This document shows positions 23,317-33,511 of a stretch of DNA of 64,000 bases, one piece after another. Positions within the stretch are counted from its first letter, which is position 1. Every line of letters begins with the position of its first letter. The DNA comes from Streptomyces stelliscabiei (GTDB lineage: Bacteria > Actinomycetota > Actinomycetes > Streptomycetales > Streptomycetaceae): the NCBI RefSeq assembly GCF_014873495.1, contig NZ_JADBGF010000001.1:62001-126000 (forward strand), given 5' to 3'. The notes beneath the pieces were generated by a model, which was given only the letters and a program-made list of their open reading frames with translations, was not told the origin of the DNA and did no database searches. The position numbers and the translations under genes were made by a program.

Positions 23317-24383
23317 GGGACCGTAAGACGTTCGACTCCGGCCCGCAATCGGTGGCAGCGCCGTGTAGTGACTACTGGAGGAGGATGCAGTCGCGCAGCA
23401 GAGGGAACCCGGCTCGGCCGTGCATCTGTCTCATGATCCGTTTGATTCGTATGTTGACACCCTCGGCGCGGCCGTTGTGGCACGGACAGGTGAAACCGGC
23501 GGCAACGGCGGCGCTGTCGAGTTCGAGGCCGTTCGCGAAGGAGTGCAGGTGGGGCGGGAGCCGACTTCGGCCAGGACCCTGCCGCACAGGTTGGACCAGA
23601 GGTGCCACCTGACGCTGACCTGTACCGCTTCGGGGAGGGCTCGGCGGATCGCTTCGGCGTAGGTGGCGGAGCCGTCGCGGCAGACGTACTCGGCCCCGGG
23701 GTGCTCGCGCAGCCACGCGGTCAGGGACTGGGCGGTACGGTCGGGCAGGACATCGATCCGCTCGCCGGTCTCGGCGTCGATGATCACAGTGGCGTAGCGG
23801 TGCCGGCGTTTGAGTGCGAAGGCATCGACGCCGAGCACGCGCGGGACACACGGCGGTGTCACTACCTGGCGCATGAGCATGCGCAGGGCGGTCGAGCGGG
23901 AGATCACGCAAGCCAGAACGCGCCAGAGGCGGGCGCCCGCCCGGCCCGCTAACCCCTTCACCACCGAGTTCAGTTGGTCGGCCAGGCGGCTGGTGCGGCC
24001 CTGGTAGCGCTCCACGACGCCGGGAACCCGCTCGCGGAACATCTGCCGCGGGCAGTCGAGAACCGGGCACACCAGGCAGCGGACCCGCACCGAGACGACG
24101 ATCCGCCCTCCATCCATCGCCACGTCCCTGAGCACCCACCCATGAAACCCGTGCACCCGCGCTGTCGGCGTCCCGCACGCGGGCCACTGCACCGGATCAT
24201 CCCGGGTCCGCGCCGACACCCAGATGACCTCGCCCTCGCCCGTCACCCCCTCGATGACCAGGGCCGACAACCCCGAAAACACCACCACCACAAGCTCATT
24301 GACATCCCGCACACCAAGCCAACGACAACCGTCACCCTTCGCTACCACCGAATACGGACCAGAGCCCAACGTTTTACAGACCC
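23317..24383 (-). mobile_element. ISL3-family element, internally deleted
   Basis: A 1067-bp element bounded by imperfect inverted repeats of about 42 bp: 23317 onward begins GGGACCGTAAGACGTT, and the complement of the right end begins GGGTCTGTAAAACGTT. Both run on to CGGTGGCAG or CGGTGGTAG. No flanking duplication is visible. It is shorter than intact relatives (about 1.6 kb) because the middle of the transposase gene is missing. It borders the biosynthetic cluster on its right side. Confidence 0.85.
23372..24312 (-). pseudogene. ISL3-family transposase, deleted and frameshifted
   Basis: The N-terminal part from GTG 24312 holds the zinc finger (CLVCPVLDCPRQ) and catalytic Asp blocks LGVDAFALKRRHRYATV and VCRDGSATYAEA, ending at RWHLWSNLCGRVL. 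The C-terminal part, in another frame from about 23545, reads LHSFANGLELDSAAV, then GRAEGVNIRIKR and HGRAGFPLLRD. About 180 residues between these blocks are missing and the junction is out of frame. It cannot make a working transposase. Confidence 0.85.
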
Positions 24384-24436
24384 GGGCGCGACGGTGGCGA
24401 CCTTGTGCAACAGGTCTTCAGTGACCGGTTCGAACG

Positions 24437-24473
24437 GCCGTGGCGGGCCACGATTGGCGTGGCCCGCCACGGC
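24437..24473 (-). terminator. Perfect 16-bp hairpin after the levansucrase gene
   Basis: GCCGTGGCGGGCCACG at 24437-24452 and its exact complement at 24458-24473 enclose the loop ATTGG. It starts 22 bases beyond the levansucrase stop and would also block read-through from the ISL3 element. Confidence 0.85.
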
Positions 24474-24495
24474 GGGTTGCTCGAATGTGGGTTGG

Positions 24496-25830
24496 TTACG
24501 GTATGAAGCCGTAGTCCAACTGCTTGATGAGCTTGGTCTTGTTGCCCTTCAGGGACACCAGGAGCGTGCGTGCGAGGGTGCCGCCGAAGCGGGTCCCGCC
24601 GTCGGCGGTCGGGACCGTGTCGATGAAGCTCTCCACCAGCCCGTTGGGCATCACGTAGTGCGAGTACTGCTGCGTGGGGGCGTCCTCCGGGTTGCCCAGG
24701 ACCAGTGCGCTGCCGTTGAGCGGCATGTAGTCGCTGCGCAGGGACGCACCGACGAACCCGTAGAGGCCGTCCCAGCCGCTCAGCCCCGGCGCGAACGTGA
24801 ACTTGTGGCTGATGGTGAACAGGTAGTACTTGCCGTTACGGATGACCAGATGAGGCCGTTCGGTCTGCTGGTTCACACAGTTGGCCGAAAGTAGCGGGGG
24901 CTGCAGTCGCCAGTTGCGCATGCTGTCGCTGTCAGCCGTGGCCAGCCCGATGTTGCCCGTGTAGTACTTCGCGTCCTCCGGCACCTCATGGCCGGCCGGG
25001 ACGTCACCTATGTCGCGCTTGGTGCACTGGTAGCTGCCGGCGACACCGGCCGTGTTGCCCTCGAACAAGAGGTGGATCTTGCGGTCCCGGGGGTCTCGGA
25101 AGACGAACGGGTCACGGAAGGCGTAGATGATCGGGCCCGCCTGGGACTGTTCCATGGTCTGGTACAGCTTGCCGTCGGCCTTGGCGATGATGCGGTGGTT
25201 CTGGAACCCGTCGAACCACACGTGGGTCTTGTCCGCGTGGATCCGACCGCTCGCCATCGCCAGGCGCTGCAGGGGATCGTTCGGGTCGACCCCACCGTTG
25301 TCGCGCCCGGAGGCGGTGTAGAAGGAGTACACCTTGTCGCCGACGAGCGCCGCCGAGCCGGCCCACTGACGTGAGCCGAACGCGGTACCGGGCTGGAACA
25401 GGTCGCCGCCGTACTTCCAGCTCTTGGCGTCACGCGAGTAGTAGTAGCCGATCTTCGCGTACCAGTGCCGGTCACCGAAGGGGACCGAGCGCGGAGCCGT
25501 CAGAGCGAAGATGACATGCCAGCCCTTGTAGGTGGCCGTCTTCGTGTTGAGCTTGGTCAGCGGCCAGGTGTCCCACTGCCACACCCTGTCGCTGATCACC
25601 GGAAAGTCGGGAGAAACATGGGGGGCCGTGTTGGCCTTGTCCTGCCGGAGCTTCAACGCGTCCGCGCGGGACCAGACGGCGAAGTAGTCGTCGTCCGCGC
25701 TGTACTGCCGCGTTCCCGTCTGGGACGAGGCTGGTCTGTCGGCGGAGGCTGGTGTCGCCACACCACCCAGCACCGCGAGGGCCATCAAGCCCGTAGCCAG
25801 CCGGATCAGCACTCTTCGTGCTCTGCGCAT
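24496..25830 (-). CDS. Levansucrase-type glycoside hydrolase family 68 enzyme, secreted
   Basis: A 444-residue exoenzyme. The start at 25830 gives a signal peptide MRRARRVLIRLATG followed by a hydrophobic core and an ASA cleavage site. GH68 landmarks are VWQWDTWPL with the nucleophile Asp, FRDPFVF with the transition-state Asp, and QTERPHLV with the acid/base Glu. It splits sucrose and transfers fructose to build levan or fructo-oligosaccharides, or hydrolyses it, outside the cell. The gene is flanked by ISL3 on one side and IS3/IS5 scars on the other, suggesting acquisition or rearrangement. Confidence 0.92.
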   Translation of the reverse strand: MRRARRVLIRLATGLMALAVLGGVATPASADRPASSQTGTRQYSADDDYFAVWSRADALKLRQDKANTAPHVSPDFPVISDRVWQWDTWPLTKLNTKTATYKGWHVIFALTAPRSVPFGDRHWYAKIGYYYSRDAKSWKYGGDLFQPGTAFGSRQWAGSAALVGDKVYSFYTASGRDNGGVDPNDPLQRLAMASGRIHADKTHVWFDGFQNHRIIAKADGKLYQTMEQSQAGPIIYAFRDPFVFRDPRDRKIHLLFEGNTAGVAGSYQCTKRDIGDVPAGHEVPEDAKYYTGNIGLATADSDSMRNWRLQPPLLSANCVNQQTERPHLVIRNGKYYLFTISHKFTFAPGLSGWDGLYGFVGASLRSDYMPLNGSALVLGNPEDAPTQQYSHYVMPNGLVESFIDTVPTADGGTRFGGTLARTLLVSLKGNKTKLIKQLDYGFIP

Positions 25831-26287
25831 GCGTCTTCCTTCCGAGGAGGGTGATCGAAGGAACAGAACTGGAAGCGATTGCATTCGCGCCGGTACCCCT
25901 CTTCACTCCTGTTACTCCCTCACTTCCCGCCACTGGCAATGGGCTTCTGGGTTCAGGGAGTCAAAGAACAGCGACTTCCAGCCACGGCAATGACGGATGG
26001 CGTGCAACAACACGCTCAAGACCACCCAGCCACTCACCGCACCGACCCTCCAACTGCGCATCGCCCAGACCGGCAGCGCGCAGAGCACCGTCCGCCGAAA
26101 GCCGGCAGACGGCAGACGGCAGACGGCAGACGGCAGACGGCCCACGGACGGGTCCACCGTCGCCGTTCAGGAGGAGAGCGGCGCTCTGGTCTACCGCTGG
26201 GTCCTCAAGCCAGGCCGTATGGTGCCGCCCCCCGGCCCCGCCCGGGGCGCCCGGCTGCCGGCAGCACGTCTTCCCCGAACCGGCTAG
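25831..26287. other. Upstream region of the levansucrase gene, with short tandem repeats
   Basis: About 450 bp without a recognisable gene. The part next to 25831 should hold the leftward promoter of the levansucrase. Further right, five copies of a 7-bp unit lie at 26104-26138. An open frame through 26160-26287 (VYRWVLKP) has no family I can name. Confidence 0.4.
26104..26138. repeat. Five tandem copies of the 7-mer GGCAGAC
   Basis: The unit GGCAGAC occurs five times head to tail with no mismatch. It lies in non-coding DNA between the levansucrase promoter and an IS3 scar. The unit has no spacers, so it is a simple microsatellite-like repeat, not a CRISPR. Confidence 0.85.
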
Positions 26288-26506
26288 TGCTACGACAATG
26301 CCGCCGCCGAGAGCTTCTTCGCGCTGCTGAAAGCGGAGATCGGCACCCGCCGCTGGCCCGACCGGACCACTGCCCGCGCTGAGATCTTCACCCTCATCGA
26401 GACCTTCTACAACCGCAAGCGGCTGCGGAGGCATCCAGTCTGGGGCTGCCTCACGCCGCTGGAGATCCGGCAGCGACACGAACAGGTACATGCCCTCGCG
26501 GCGTAA
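26288..26506 (+). pseudogene. IS3-family transposase, C-terminal fragment
   Basis: The plus frame reads CYDNAAAESFFALLKAE, then FYNRKRLRRHPVWGCLTPLE and ends at a TAA. This is the last ~72 residues of the IS3 DDE integrase domain, holding the catalytic Glu (AAAESFF). The N-terminal helix-turn-helix and both catalytic Asp residues are absent. The left junction at about 26288 directly follows unrelated sequence. Confidence 0.85.
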
Positions 26507-26608
26507 GCATCGAGTGTCCAGCATCACGGGGAAACCTCAGACTCCCACAGTCACCTCGAAACGACTCCCTCACTCAGATGCAAGGCAACGGCCGGGGCTG
26601 GGCTCGAC

Positions 26609-27553
26609 TAGGACTTGTCCGGGCGATCAAGTTCGCAGCCAGATGAGCAGGGTTGCTGCTGTGGCGGTGCCGAGAAAGACGTACCCGCGCTTGCCGTAGC
26701 GGGTGGCGACTGCCCGGGACTGTTTCGGGCGGTTGATCGCTCGTTCGACGGTGTTGCGCTTCTTGTAGCGGTCTTCGTCGAAGCCGGGCGGTCGTCCGCC
26801 GCGAGAACCTTTGCGCAGGCGGGCTGCCCGGCTGTCGGTCTTCTCCGGGATCGGTGGCGAATGCCCCGTCGTCGCAGGTACTCGCGGCAGGGTCCGTTGC
26901 TGTATGCCTTGTCGGCCGCCAGGCTGTCGGGCTTCTTGCGCGGCCTGCCCGGGCCGGTCCTGGGGACGCGGATCCTCTCCGGAACCGGGCTGAACTGGGT
27001 GCAGTCCGCCCGCTGGCCGCCGGTGACCACCAGGGACAACGGTCGGCAGCGGCCGTCCGCGCTCAGGTGGAGCTTGCTGGTGAACCCGCCCCGCGGGCGG
27101 CCCAGGCCCTCACCTCCCGCGCCACCTCCACCAGGCGGGCGATCAGGCTCTGCCACGGCGTTTCGCCCTGATGTTCCGCCTCTTCGGCCCCCTTGATGGT
27201 GGAGTCGACCGAGAAGTCCCAGTCGACCTCACCTGCCGCATCGGCTGCGGCCTGGACCTGCTGGAGCAGTCGTTCCTATGTTCCGTCGGCCGACCACAGC
27301 CGGTGGCGTACATAGACGGTCTTCCACGGCCCGAACCGTTCGGGCAGGTCACGCCACTGCACCCCGGTCCGCACCCGGTGCAGAATCCCGTCGATCACCT
27401 GCCGGTGATCCCGCCATCTGCCACAACGCCCGTTGCTGACCGGCAGGAACGGCCGCAACCGTTCCCACTCAGCATCTGTCAGTTCACCCCGCCCCATGCC
27501 CACATCAACGACCCGAGCGCGGAGTAGTCACATGATCGCCCGGACAAGTCCTA
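26609..27553 (-). mobile_element. IS5-family insertion sequence with perfect ends
   Basis: A ~945-bp element with exact 19-21 bp inverted repeats: 26611-26629 reads GGACTTGTCCGGGCGATCA, mirrored at 27533-27551. TA flanks both ends (26609-26610 and 27552-27553), consistent with a short target duplication within CTAG. The transposase gene inside is broken, so the element could move only if a relative supplied transposase. Confidence 0.88.
26620..27503 (-). pseudogene. IS5-family transposase with a nonsense codon and frameshift(s)
   Basis: The first part (ELTDAEWERLRPFLP, VRTGVQWRDLPERFGPW) is the DUF4096-type N-terminal half. It ends at WSADGT followed by TAG, where intact relatives have Trp (ERLLQQVQAAADA continues in the same frame). 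Later parts in other frames give [33 protein letters not shown] and a [12 protein letters not shown] end. One frame change may be the programmed shift of two-frame IS5 elements, but the TAG is a true lesion. Confidence 0.8.
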
Positions 27554-27732
27554 GCTGATGTACAGGTTGCCGCGCGTCTGCGCGGCGAGGGAGATCGCAG
27601 TGTGCTGCTCGCCGGTCAGGTCCTCCAAGACATGGGAGGGCGCGGCGTCACTCAAGCGGGCCGGAGATCCGGAGGTGACCCAGGCAACCTGGGTGATGCT
27701 CGCTACTCGGCGGCTTCCTCATCCGGTCGTCG

Positions 27733-28869
27733 TTACGCCGGGTCGATGCGCGAGATGCTGCCACGCAGGTCGAGCACGTACAGCTCGCCACTGCCTCCCT
27801 GCGCGAACGAGACGACGCTGCCGCCGTTGACTCCGAGGTCGCTCACGCCGGTCACCTCGCCGTTCTCCATCTGCAGAGCGCGGACGGTGCCATCGCAGAA
27901 GTCGCTGAACACGTACTGGCCCTTGAGGTCCGGGATCGCCTTGCCTCGGTAGACGTATCCGCCCGTCACCGAGCAGCCCCGCCCGGTGCGGTCGTACTCG
28001 TGGATCGGCCGTACGTGGTTCGCGGGCTCCGTGCCGCCCCGGAAGGGATGGTTGCCCTCCATCTGGGACCAGCCGTAGTTCTCGCCGCCCTTGCTGTTCG
28101 CCGGGGCCCAGTCGATCTCCTCCCAGGCACTCTGGCCGACGTCACCGATCAGCAGGTCGCGCGTGCCCGCGTCGAAGGAGAACCGCCACGGGTTGCGCAG
28201 CCCGTACGCCCAGATCTCGTCCTTCGCGTTCGGGTCGTCCACGAACGGGTTGTCCGGCGGGATCGCGTACGGCTTGCCACCGCTCGGGTCGATCCGCAGC
28301 AGCTTGCCGAGCAGTGTGTCGAGGTTCTGCCCGTTGCCGTGCGGGTCGCCGCTCGAGCCGCCGTCGCCGAACGCGATGTAGAGGTAGCCGTCGGGGCCGA
28401 ACTTGATGTCGCCGCCGTTGTGGTTCGCGTAGGGCTGCGTCTGGGTGAGGACGGTGCGCCGGGTTTCCGGCCGGATCCTGCCGTCCCGCACGGCGAACTC
28501 GTCCACGGTGCTGGTGCCTTGGAGGTTGGTGAACGAGATGTAGAAGTGTGCGAACTCGTTGTCGAACGCGATGCCCAGCAGGCCGCGTTCGCCGTCGGTC
28601 GTGGTCTCACCGGATATGTCGAGGACAGGCCCGCCGAGCCCCTCACCGTCCAAGACCCTTACTCTGCCTGCGCGTTCGGCTATCCAGACCGTGCCACCGG
28701 GACCGGCGGTGCCAGCGGATGGATTCTGGGCCGTGGCCACTTTCTTGAGTGTGACCTTCGCTGCCTGACGTGGGGCGGCGGGCTCGTCGGCAGACGCCGT
28801 GGTTAAGGCGAGGGAAGCGACGAGGCAGAGGGTGCCGATGATCGCTGAGCTTCTGGTGCGAACTTTCAC
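27733..28869 (-). CDS. Secreted PQQ-dependent sugar dehydrogenase family protein
   Basis: A 378-residue soluble glucose-dehydrogenase-type beta-propeller. GTG at 28869 has the strong site AGGAGG upstream. A signal peptide (RSSAIIGTLCLVASLALTT, then ASA) is followed by family blocks ERGLLGIAFD, YANHNGGDIKFGPDGYLY, FGDGGSSGDPHGNGQ, LLGKLLRIDP and GLRNPWRFSFD. Members oxidise aldose sugars with PQQ and Ca2+; many actinobacterial members have unproven cofactors. It lies between the IS5 element and an IS3 scar, on the same strand as the levansucrase, and both act on extracellular sugars. Confidence 0.88.
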   Translation of the reverse strand: MKVRTRSSAIIGTLCLVASLALTTASADEPAAPRQAAKVTLKKVATAQNPSAGTAGPGGTVWIAERAGRVRVLDGEGLGGPVLDISGETTTDGERGLLGIAFDNEFAHFYISFTNLQGTSTVDEFAVRDGRIRPETRRTVLTQTQPYANHNGGDIKFGPDGYLYIAFGDGGSSGDPHGNGQNLDTLLGKLLRIDPSGGKPYAIPPDNPFVDDPNAKDEIWAYGLRNPWRFSFDAGTRDLLIGDVGQSAWEEIDWAPANSKGGENYGWSQMEGNHPFRGGTEPANHVRPIHEYDRTGRGCSVTGGYVYRGKAIPDLKGQYVFSDFCDGTVRALQMENGEVTGVSDLGVNGGSVVSFAQGGSGELYVLDLRGSISRIDPA

Positions 28870-29545
28870 CGTGATCCTCCTGGAGGCGGCGAACCGGGAG
28901 AGGCCACCCGGCGGCCAGGAAGGCAGAATCAGGTGGGTGTCGTCCACGCCGGCACGCAACTTGAGTGGGGGGATGGTGCGCTACTGGCCACGGGTGAGGC
29001 TACCGGGACAGGGGTTATAGACATAGACCAACGCTCCATCCATCTACCTGAGGGAGGCCACGGGGCTGCTGCGGGCACTGTCAACTCTGACGCACTGCCA
29101 GATGATCACAAAGGCGATTTGCGATCTTCACCGCTGATTCCGCGGCCGAAGCGCCGAATCGGCCTGCCGGGAGGGAGGATCTGACTGAGGTCTTCCTTCT
29201 TGATCATCTGACGCCCAGTCAAAGTTGACAGTTCCCGCGGAACGACGGCGGGAAACGGTGATACAGCCACACCCAGTGGGAGATGACCTCGCCCGGGTAC
29301 CGGTGCCCCTTGTGCGACGGAGACGCGGCCCCCCGCGGCTGGCACGGACGCCTGGCAGAGCTTCCGGCAGCGAGTGGCCCGCGTCTTCAGCCGTGCCCCT
29401 GCGCCGGAGGCGCCCCAGGAAGCAGCGCTGGACAGGCTGGACCGCACGGCAACCGAAACTGGAAAGCGCCGACCCTGGCGCGGCCGAGCGGGTAGGGACG
29501 CCGCATTGAGCTGCCCCGAGTTTCGTAGAGTCCGGTGGTCTTGTT
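28870..29545. other. Non-coding stretch upstream of the sugar dehydrogenase
   Basis: About 675 bp. The left end holds the ribosome site and probable promoter of the dehydrogenase. The rest has no recognisable gene; the hairpin TTCCCGC...GCGGGAA near 29232 is the only structure I see. Composition and frame use suggest decayed DNA next to the IS3 scar. Confidence 0.4.
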
Positions 29546-29720
29546 TCAGGCGGACTGCAGGGCGGCTTCCTGTTGTCGCCAGAAGTCGCGTTCGTACTCG
29601 GCGGGCGATACGTAGTCGAGTGCGGAGTGCAGGCGTTCCTCGTCGCACCACGTGACCCACTGGAAGATCGCCCGCTCGACCTGGTCGACGTCCCGCCACG
29701 GCCACTTGCATCTCGATCAG
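29546..29720 (-). pseudogene. IS3-family transposase, C-terminal fragment
   Basis: The minus frame reads CKWPWRDVDQVERAIFQW, then CDEERLHSALDYVSPAEYE and ends at the TGA at 29546. These are the last ~55 residues of an IS3-type OrfB. The sequence differs from the fragment at 26.3 kb, so it comes from a different element. No upstream catalytic part is present. Confidence 0.82.
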
Positions 29721-30042
29721 CTCGGCCTGAACGTGCCGTTCGGCACGAGCACTTCACGGCGGCCGAACAGCGTCTGCCGACGGTCTTGCTGAAGTCGGTG
29801 GACGGGTAGTCGAAGCGGCACTGTCACGTTGGCTGAGCGGTGGGATGATCTTCGGGTTGATCAGGCTGGGAGGGGTCGTGAGTGGGGAGGGGAAGCCGAA
29901 CAGAGGTGACGCCTGTCGGCGATGACGCTCTTCGGTTCCTCGATCACACAAGAGGCTCACCACGCCCCGCAACCGCTGCGGCAAAATACGCAATATCGGC
30001 AACCTTCTCCCCATGGTCATGCCTGGAAAATGTAGGGGTAGC
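29721..30042. other. Spacer and promoter region of the LAL regulator
   Basis: About 320 bp. The right part is AT-richer (30000-30060), with AGGGG before the start at 30043, and should contain the regulator promoter. The left part has no recognisable gene. Confidence 0.4.
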
Positions 30043-32733
30043 ATGAGGGATCAGTCAGCCCCTGGGCGGTATGTTATGCAGAGCTGGGAAGGCAGATGGC
30101 CGCTCGCCGGCCGGCAATCGCACCTGAACTCCTTTCGCAAGGAACTGTCAGCCAGCCGCATTCAGGGCTGGCTGGTCTGTGGACCCGCCGGGGTGGGAAA
30201 GACCCGGCTGACGGAAGAGTTCCTGGCCCTTGCCGCTGCCGACAAGCGGCCCACGGCCAAAGCAGTGGCAAGCCGGGCCGCAGCCCAGGTGCCCCTCGGC
30301 GCGATCGCCCACATCCTTCCTGCCGGTGCCGACATGACCGACCCAGTGCAGGGTTTCCACGCCGTGGCCCAGGCACTATCAGGATTGGCTCAGCCCACCG
30401 TAATTCTCGTGGACGACCTGCATCTGCTCGACAATTCATCTGCTGCTTTGCTCGGCCAGCTCCTCGATTCCGGGACGATAGTCCTGATCGGCACTGCCCG
30501 TACCGGCGGGCAGACCAGTGACGTCGTCAACGCCCTGCTGCAGCGTGGTGACCACATCCGCCGCATCGACCTTGAGCACATGGTTCGTGACCAAGTCGAC
30601 GGGCTTCTCCAGCGCGTCCTCGGGGGCCCCCTCAGCCGACGCGCTCTCCACGCACTGTTCAGCGCCAGCGGCGGAAACCCTCTGTTCCTGAGAGAACTCG
30701 TGCTGGGTGCCATAGCCCAGGGAAAGCTCACTCTCAACGACGGGGTCTGGGACACCTCAGAAGAGCCGCTTCCCGTCACCCCGCACCTCAGGGATCTCAT
30801 TGCCGGCAGAATCGCTTCCTCACCGCCGGGAGCACGGGCCTTGCTCCAGTCGCTCGCCATCTGCCGTGCGCTCTCCCTCACCGATGCCACAACACTCGCC
30901 GACCGAACGGACCTGGAAAGCCTCGAGCGATCAGGCATAGTCGAAATCTCCGTCCAGGGGGCCCGGGTGATCGTCACCCTGGCGCACCCTCTGTACGGAG
31001 AAGTCATCGCCGCCGAGACCTCCGCTCTTCAGCGCTACGACCTCGCCCTGCGCCAAGCCGAGCGCATCGAGTCGTACGGCCTCAAGCGACGCGACGATGC
31101 CCTTCACGTCGCTTCCTGGCGACTGGCCGCCATCGGCACCGCCGCACCTGACCTGCTCCGGCAGGCTGCCGCAATCGCCATGAACCTCAACGACAACAAA
31201 CAAGCCATTGAGCTGCTTACTGCGATCAAGGCAGAACAGCACACTACGGAAAGCCGTGTGCTTCTCGGCCGGGCCCTCATGCACACCGGTCAACTCGAAC
31301 GTGCCGAAGTCGTCCTCGCCGAAGCCGACACCCACGCCCGCAGCGACGAGGAGAGAATCATTACGGCGACGACTCGCTGCACCAACCTCTTCTGGGCCGA
31401 CCCTGACCCGGCCAAGGCCGTCGCCGTGTGCGCCGCAGCCCGTTCCGCCCTGTCCGACCAAACTGCCGCTCAACAACTCCGTCTCATGGAGGGAGCCATG
31501 CTCACGGTGGGGGGCTCGCCGGTCCCGGGGCTGCAGATCCTCGACGAACTGCCCGATAGCCCGCCTCAAGAGGCTTTGGACGTCTGGCTGGCAACGATCA
31601 ACGCGAAGACCCTGGGCCTGACGTTCGTCGGCAGCGTCGAACGAGCCCGGACTTTGTCCGAACGCGCCAAGGCCGCCCACGAAGCGGTCGGTGAGGGCAG
31701 ACTGCTCCCCCATCCCGCCATGCAGGTCGCACCACTCGCGCTGTCACTCATGGAAATGGGAGAGATAGACCAGGCCCGCCAGCTCTGTCTCAGCGCCGCG
31801 GACAGCCTGCAGGCCGCACACTCCCCAGTGGCCCGCCAGTTCCTGGCATTCGAGAGCGCCCGCGCAGAGTGGCTGGCCGGGCGCCCCGTGAGCGCCCGCC
31901 GCTGGTACGCCGAAGGCGTCTCCACAGCACGCACATACCACCTGGACAGGGTCATTCGGTTGCACATGTCGGGGTTGATGGCGTGCGCAGCGCTCATCGG
32001 CGACATCGACACGGCCGCGTCTCTCGTCACCGACTACGAAGCCGTCGCACCAAGCGGCAGCTTGAACGGTGAGGAGTCGATCGGCATGGCCTGGCTGCAC
32101 GCCGCTCGCGGCGAACTCAGCCGCGCCAGGGAACTGTTGCGTACCGCTGCAGACAGGGCCAGGCACACCGGCCACCTCGTCTCCGAGGCACTCGTGCTTA
32201 CCGACATCGCACGCCTGGGAGACCCGAAGGCGGTACAGGAGCGCCTGGCCGAACTTTCCGTCCAGGGCGACGGCGCTTTCACCCCCGCACGCGCACGGTT
32301 CGTGACTGCTCTTGCGAAGAAGGATCCACAGCGGCTCATGGCATGCTCAGAAGAACTCGAGCACATGGGTGCACGGCTCCTGGCCGCCGAATCAGCGGCT
32401 GCAGCAGCCAACGCCTGGAGACGAAAAGGAGATGCCCGCAAGGTCACGGCTGCCACCGCTGACGCGACGCGCCTCGCCGAGCAGTGTGAAGGTGCCCGGA
32501 CGCCCATCTTGTCCACCATCGCGGGCGCTGTCGAACCCCTCACGCAACGTGAGCAGGAGATCGCTTTGCTGGCTGCCGCTGGGAAGACCAGCAAAGCTAT
32601 TTCGGAGCATCTGACGCTTTCCGTCCGCACCGTCGACAACCATCTACAGCGCATCTATCTCAAACTCGGGGTCCGCAGTCGCAGGGATATCGCTCTGGCC
32701 CTGAAACACGAAGGACCTATTGAACTGGCGTAG
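30043..32733 (+). CDS. LAL-type LuxR-family transcriptional regulator
   Basis: An 896-residue STAND ATPase regulator. The Walker A motif is [11 protein letters not shown] (about residue 45) and Walker B is [12 protein letters not shown] long TPR-like helical middle follows, ending in the LuxR helix-turn-helix [19 protein letters not shown], then [19 protein letters not shown] choose ATG 30043 because TAGGGG lies just upstream; ATG 30013 has no ribosome site and ATG 30076 is a second option. Such regulators often activate sugar use or antibiotic genes. Its target here is unknown; the nearest sugar genes are the dehydrogenase and levansucrase. Confidence 0.9.
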   Translation: MRDQSAPGRYVMQSWEGRWPLAGRQSHLNSFRKELSASRIQGWLVCGPAGVGKTRLTEEFLALAAADKRPTAKAVASRAAAQVPLGAIAHILPAGADMTDPVQGFHAVAQALSGLAQPTVILVDDLHLLDNSSAALLGQLLDSGTIVLIGTARTGGQTSDVVNALLQRGDHIRRIDLEHMVRDQVDGLLQRVLGGPLSRRALHALFSASGGNPLFLRELVLGAIAQGKLTLNDGVWDTSEEPLPVTPHLRDLIAGRIASSPPGARALLQSLAICRALSLTDATTLADRTDLESLERSGIVEISVQGARVIVTLAHPLYGEVIAAETSALQRYDLALRQAERIESYGLKRRDDALHVASWRLAAIGTAAPDLLRQAAAIAMNLNDNKQAIELLTAIKAEQHTTESRVLLGRALMHTGQLERAEVVLAEADTHARSDEERIITATTRCTNLFWADPDPAKAVAVCAAARSALSDQTAAQQLRLMEGAMLTVGGSPVPGLQILDELPDSPPQEALDVWLATINAKTLGLTFVGSVERARTLSERAKAAHEAVGEGRLLPHPAMQVAPLALSLMEMGEIDQARQLCLSAADSLQAAHSPVARQFLAFESARAEWLAGRPVSARRWYAEGVSTARTYHLDRVIRLHMSGLMACAALIGDIDTAASLVTDYEAVAPSGSLNGEESIGMAWLHAARGELSRARELLRTAADRARHTGHLVSEALVLTDIARLGDPKAVQERLAELSVQGDGAFTPARARFVTALAKKDPQRLMACSEELEHMGARLLAAESAAAAANAWRRKGDARKVTAATADATRLAEQCEGARTPILSTIAGAVEPLTQREQEIALLAAAGKTSKAISEHLTLSVRTVDNHLQRIYLKLGVRSRRDIALALKHEGPIELA

Positions 32734-32734
32734 C

Positions 32735-33210
32735 ACGAACGCGATTTCGCCGTCTTGCGTCCGACCGCGGAGCGGCGGAACGCAGGACGTGCCTGTACGT
32801 CCCGACGATCGGGATCGACAGGATCGCGCCCTCCATGAAGTGCAGGCCGGTGCCGAAAGCAGATCGTCAGGGAGCGAGTAGCCGGTGAACCCGGTGAACA
32901 TGCCCAGGAACAACAGCAGGACGCCGAAGACCCAGTTGACCTCGCGCGGCTTGCGGAACGCGCCGGTGAAGAAGACGCGCGCGATCATCCCGGCGAGGAA
33001 CAGCAGCGCCGATCAGCGGTGCAGCTGGCGGATCAGCAGCCCGCCGCGTATGTCGAAGCTGATGTCGAGCGTGGACTTGTACGCCTCGCTCATCATCTGC
33101 CCTTGCAGCGGGATGTAGCTGCCGTGGTACGCGACCTCGGTCGTCGACGGGTGGAAGAACAGAGTCAGGTAGACACCGGTCAGGATGAGGATCAGGAGTG
33201 AACGAGCTGG
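32735..33210 (-). pseudogene. qcrB: qcrB-like cytochrome b fragment (bc1 complex)
   Basis: The minus frame reads [44 protein letters not shown] and LIRQLHR, then a TGA where relatives have HHW. The same frame goes on with [19 protein letters not shown] and [11 protein letters not shown] frameshift then moves [18 protein letters not shown] into another frame. The N-terminal helix and the rest of the protein are absent. It is a decayed partial copy; the respiratory qcrB must lie elsewhere. Confidence 0.88.
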
Positions 33211-33511
33211 CCGAGGGCCTGACGGGGCGTTGCATGCACGGGACTGAAAGGGAACAACACTCAAACCTTTCGATCGCCTTCCCGCCCAGCGTGGGCGACA
33301 TCCACCAGCACTCCGCTGAGCCGGTCACCGCCTGCACGTTCACTCCGCGCAGACGGTGCTGTGGGACGGTCGGCCCGACCGTAACCGCCGCGGTCGCACT
33401 GCGCGAGTGCGCCGTCCGGCAGGTAGCAGGGCGTACCCGGGGCCGGCTTGGCGCAAGGCACGCATCAGACGCCGCGCGCATCGGCGAGCAGGCCGATCAC
33501 CGCTGCTGAGA

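Noticed and set aside
24425..24440. Possible tRNA T-loop (GGTTCGAA)
   Set aside because: No cloverleaf can be built around it, and the following bases form the levansucrase terminator stem.
26104..26138. Possible CRISPR array
   Set aside because: The units are 7 bp long, adjacent and without spacers, and no cas genes are nearby.
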